Part shown: positions 6,994 to 9,531 of the stretch, in pieces
Numbering within the stretch: the first letter of the stretch is position 1
Layout of the letters: every line of letters begins with the position of its first letter
Source of the DNA: Thermodesulfobacterium sp.
GTDB lineage: Bacteria; Desulfobacterota; Thermodesulfobacteria; Thermodesulfobacteriales; Thermodesulfobacteriaceae
NCBI GenBank assembly: GCA_021163085.1
Contig: JAGGXL010000078.1
Location: forward strand, 1-9,531
DNA: 9,531 nucleotides
Reading direction: 5' to 3'
Program-made: the position numbers and the translations under genes
The notes under the pieces: generated by a model
The model's input: the letters and a program-made list of their open reading frames with translations, nothing else
The model's database searches: none
Told to the model about the DNA's origin: nothing

Positions 6994-8250
6994 ATGCAAA
7001 ATGAAAAAGAGCTTTTAAAAAGTCTGATTGATATTTTATCAGACCTGAGATTGGGGTTAAAGAATTTTCATGCAGGGATTGAACATCTGGAAGAAGGAAT
7101 AGAAAAGCTTGAAACAGAGCTGTTTAATAAAACAATTTTTGTGGAAGAAAAAGAAGAAAAGGAAAAAATAGAAGAAAAAAAAGAAAAATTAAAGGTTGAA
7201 GAGAAAGTTATCTCAGTAAAAAAAGAAGAGGAAAAACCAAAAATAGAACAAATAGCAAAAGCTGAGCCTACCAATATTTACAGACCTTTATCAGAGAGAG
7301 CTAAAAATATTCCTGAAAGTCTTTATAAGGATGTTACTACCGAAAAGATAAGAGAAATTGTAATAGGAGAAGGAAAGAAAAGTTTAAAAATTGGGGAAGA
7401 GAACTGTTTGCCTTTTTATCTTTTTGATGGGCATATGGGTAACGGAGTAAAAATTGCTATGGAAATTTTGGATGTTAAACCAGAAGATTGGCCTGAAAGT
7501 TTGACTAAATATTTTTCTGATGTTTTTCATGATCCAGCTCTTTGGGCAAAAAAGTGTGTTGAAGTTTATAGTGCAGAGGCTATATGCCTTTATTTACAAG
7601 GAACAGATCCCAATTATTTAAATCTTGATGCCGAGCATGCTAAACAGGTGGTAAAAAAAGTAACAGATTCGGTTGATGTGCCCGTTATTATATGGGGCTC
7701 TGGAAATTCTGAAAAGGATGTGGAAATAATAAAAGAAGTTGCGGAGTTAATAGGAGGAAAAGGAATAGCAATAGGACCTATTTTGGAGAGTAATTACAGA
7801 ACTCTGGCAGCTGTTGCAATGGGATATAATTTACCTGTAATTGCATCAAGCCCTATAGATGTTAATTTGGCAAAACAGCTTAACATACTTCTTGAAAACA
7901 TGGGATTACCCTTAGATAAAATAATAATGGATCCTTCTATAGGTGCACTGGGGTATGGAATTGAATATGCCTACTCGGTGATGGAGAGAATAAGGATTGC
8001 AGCTTTGTATTACAATGATACAACTTTACAATCTCCTTTTGTATGTACTGTTGGAAGAGAAGTTTGGGCAACCAAAGAGGCACAACTACCTACAGATGAT
8101 ATTTTTGGAGAGCAGGAAACAAGAGGTGTACTGATGGAAGCAATTACAGCGGTAGTTCTTTCTCTTGCTGGAGGAGATTTATTGATAATGAGACACCCTA
8201 AAGCTATAGAACTTTGCCAATCGTTTTTTGATCTCTTGATGGCAAATTAA
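6994..8250 (+). CDS. acsD: Corrinoid iron-sulfur protein small subunit (CODH/ACS delta), with N-terminal coiled-coil extension
   Basis: AcsD (CdhD, delta subunit) pairs with AcsC to form the corrinoid iron-sulfur protein that carries the methyl group from methyl-THF to AcsB. The TIM-barrel core runs from about residue 115 to the end. It includes LPFYLFDGHMGN, DVFHDPALWAKKCVE, SSPIDVNLAKQLNILL, MDPSIGALGYGIEY (312-325), the SVMERIRIAAL helix and LIMRHPKA (397-404). The usual bacterial protein, from memory, is about 310-320 aa. Here 418 aa are explained by about 110 extra N-terminal residues: a glycine-heptad coiled coil (11-43), a Lys/Glu-rich linker (about 50-92) and a short segment joining the core. 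The extension is probably real, since GGAGG (6984-6988) precedes the ATG by five bases and the next Met is residue 148. AcsC, its obligate partner, is not in the window. acsB follows after 19 bases. Confidence 0.93.
   Translation: MQNEKELLKSLIDILSDLRLGLKNFHAGIEHLEEGIEKLETELFNKTIFVEEKEEKEKIEEKKEKLKVEEKVISVKKEEEKPKIEQIAKAEPTNIYRPLSERAKNIPESLYKDVTTEKIREIVIGEGKKSLKIGEENCLPFYLFDGHMGNGVKIAMEILDVKPEDWPESLTKYFSDVFHDPALWAKKCVEVYSAEAICLYLQGTDPNYLNLDAEHAKQVVKKVTDSVDVPVIIWGSGNSEKDVEIIKEVAELIGGKGIAIGPILESNYRTLAAVAMGYNLPVIASSPIDVNLAKQLNILLENMGLPLDKIIMDPSIGALGYGIEYAYSVMERIRIAALYYNDTTLQSPFVCTVGREVWATKEAQLPTDDIFGEQETRGVLMEAITAVVLSLAGGDLLIMRHPKAIELCQSFFDLLMAN
7024..7122 (+). other. Gly-heptad coiled-coil module at the N-terminus of AcsD
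   Basis: Residues 11-43 have hydrophobic positions L11, L15, L18, L22, F25, I29, L32, I36, L39, L43 and glycines at 21, 28 and 35 (GLKNFHA, GIEHLEE, GIEKLET). They align without gaps to residues 10-42 of the CODH-like protein; over the best 26 positions I count 10 identities, including all three glycines. A charged linker follows in both proteins. Confidence 0.75.
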
Positions 8251-8269
8251 AGAAAGGAGTGATAGAGAA

Positions 8270-9531
8270 ATGTCCAAGATAATTTTTAGTGTAGCTATAG
8301 AAGGTGCACATAAAATTGTAGAAAGAGCATGGGAAAGGTATGAATCTGCTGTAAAAAATTTTGGGAAATCCGCTGAAATAGGATTCCCCAACACAGCTTA
8401 TTATTTACCCGTTATTTATGCTATACTGGGTTATCCAGTAAAGAAACTTGGTGATTGTGAGGAGATTTTACAGGAAGCTAAAAAACTTTTGCCTAAAATC
8501 CTTGCTGAGAAGTATAATCTTCCATACTTAGGTCCAGCACTTGATGCAGGAATGGCCACTTTTTTTGCAGAAGAAATAATCGAGGCTATAAACTATTTGG
8601 AAAAACCTGATCTATATACAAAAACCGAAGAGCCTACAGAAGAAAACATCTGGCTTGGAGCAGCAGACGATGTTATTTTTAGAAAAAGAGGAGTTGAGTT
8701 TGTTGATGGGACAGCTCCTGGTTTTGCAGTTTTACTTGGCTCTCCTTCTGATAAAGAAACAGCAAAAAAGATAACTCAAGAACTTCTTGAAAGATCCCTT
8801 TATGTTTTTATGCATGATCAGACAAACGGCATTTATATGCCCTATTTGCTCAAAGAAGCAGGAATTCAACTCGGTTGGCCTGTAAGATTGGTACCATTTG
8901 GTCCAGATTATACAAGTGTAGTTTTTGCTATTGGTTTTGCTTGTAGAGTTGCCATGTCCTTTGGAGGAATAAAACCAGGAGATTATATAAATAATTTACT
9001 TTTTAACAAAGATAGAACTTATGCTTTCGTAATTGCTTTTGGGCCTCCATCGGAAGAGTGGGCTGCAAATGCAGCTGGAGCAATGAATTGGGGATTCCCA
9101 ACCATTTCTGACTGGGAATTGCCAGAAATCAAATCTTACGGAGTTTGCACTTATGAACATCTGGTATCAAAAGTGCCTCATGAGGAAATTGTTGAAAAAG
9201 CACTTTTTGTAAGAGGAGTTAAAGTTACTACAACAAAAATAGATGTTCCTGTAGCTTATGCACCTGCTTTTGAAGGAGAAAGAGTTAGAAAAGAAGATTT
9301 GTTTTTAGAATGCGGTGGAGGGAAAAGTCCTGCAGTAGAACTTTTAATATCTACATCTTTTGAAGATATAAAAGATGGCGAAATAGAGGCCGTGGGTCAT
9401 GAAATTTCTGATCTCCCCAAAGTTGACAAGAAGGGACCACCTTATAGAGTGCCTCTTGCTATAGTAGTAAAAGTGACTGGTGCAAACATGCAAGAAGATT
9501 TTGAACCCATTATTGAAAGGCAGTTTCATTA
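8270..9531 (+). CDS. acsB: Acetyl-CoA synthase (CODH/ACS beta), N-terminal 420 codons; 3' end outside window
   Basis: AcsB condenses a methyl group from the corrinoid protein, CO and coenzyme A into acetyl-CoA at the Ni-Fe A-cluster. The frame is open from ATG 8270 to the window edge, which cuts codon 421 after TA. The whole protein should be about 700-730 aa, so the A-cluster cysteines are not visible. Seen here are the first domain, which docks to CODH in Moorella (GFPNTAYYLPVIYAILG, 38-54; GPALDAGMATFFAEEIIEA, 88-106; VDGTAPGFAVLLG, 145-157), and most of the second domain (PAFEGERVRKEDLFLECGGG, 332-351; MQEDFEPIIERQFH, 407-420). Its N-terminus is about 16 residues shorter than recalled Moorella AcsB and starts SKIIFSVAIEGAHKIV. 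I recall this short form from Desulfobacterota and other non-clostridial anaerobes, so it is probably not a truncation. AAAGGAGTGAT (8253-8263) is a strong ribosome binding site. Unlike its two neighbours in the complex, it has no glycine-heptad extension. Confidence 0.95.
   Translation, partial: MSKIIFSVAIEGAHKIVERAWERYESAVKNFGKSAEIGFPNTAYYLPVIYAILGYPVKKLGDCEEILQEAKKLLPKILAEKYNLPYLGPALDAGMATFFAEEIIEAINYLEKPDLYTKTEEPTEENIWLGAADDVIFRKRGVEFVDGTAPGFAVLLGSPSDKETAKKITQELLERSLYVFMHDQTNGIYMPYLLKEAGIQLGWPVRLVPFGPDYTSVVFAIGFACRVAMSFGGIKPGDYINNLLFNKDRTYAFVIAFGPPSEEWAANAAGAMNWGFPTISDWELPEIKSYGVCTYEHLVSKVPHEEIVEKALFVRGVKVTTTKIDVPVAYAPAFEGERVRKEDLFLECGGGKSPAVELLISTSFEDIKDGEIEAVGHEISDLPKVDKKGPPYRVPLAIVVKVTGANMQEDFEPIIERQFH

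Noticed and set aside
9529..9531. End of acsB at the last codon (TA...) as a stop
   Set aside because: Only two bases of the codon are visible. AcsB homologues continue about 300 more residues from this point, so Tyr is far more likely than a stop.

Overview
The window is AT-rich bacterial DNA with every gene on the + strand. It carries most of one Wood-Ljungdahl (reductive acetyl-CoA) operon. The proteins are rich in Lys and Glu, and AAA, AGA and ATA codons are common, which would fit an anaerobic, possibly thermophilic bacterium. The Fhs (587 aa, longer than the usual ~555-560), the FolD and the AcsB N-terminus resemble, from memory, versions found in Desulfobacterota/Thermodesulfobacteriota and related anaerobes. 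No marker here fixes the phylum, so this is a leaning only.

Layout: (1) 2-238, the 3' end of a galE-type UDP-glucose 4-epimerase gene, probably not part of the operon. (2) 239-356, an AT-rich gap with a candidate promoter overlapped by an imperfect palindrome. (3) 357-3038, fhs and folD. (4) 3070-5370, a divergent CooS-family carbon monoxide dehydrogenase-like gene. (5) 5384-6954, metV and metF, overlapping by 10 bases. (6) 6994-8250, acsD, the small subunit of the corrinoid iron-sulfur protein, with an N-terminal extension. (7) 8270 to the window end, the first 420 codons of acsB (acetyl-CoA synthase). From fhs on, the gaps are 15, 31, 13, -10, 39 and 19 bases, so one transcript is likely.

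Together the genes would take formate to formyl-THF (Fhs), to methenyl- and methylene-THF (FolD), to methyl-THF (MetVF), and through the corrinoid protein (AcsD here, AcsC not seen) to AcsB for acetyl-CoA synthesis. The methyltransferase AcsE, AcsC, the CooC maturation factor and an obviously active CODH are not in the window.

The most interesting element is the CODH-like gene. Its reading frame is intact and it clearly aligns to CooS, but it has no cysteine before the B-cluster (so no D-cluster), no histidine at the C-cluster Fe position, no counterpart of one C-cluster cysteine, and none of the proton-path histidines. The four B-cluster cysteines and four of the five C-cluster cysteines remain. 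It also begins with a glycine-spaced heptad coiled-coil module that recurs, in the same register, at the N-terminus of AcsD. This suggests a CODH/ACS assembly in which a CODH-derived subunit without a standard Ni-Fe site is tethered to the corrinoid protein through a shared module. The sequence shows the residue losses and the shared module; the functional reading is inference.
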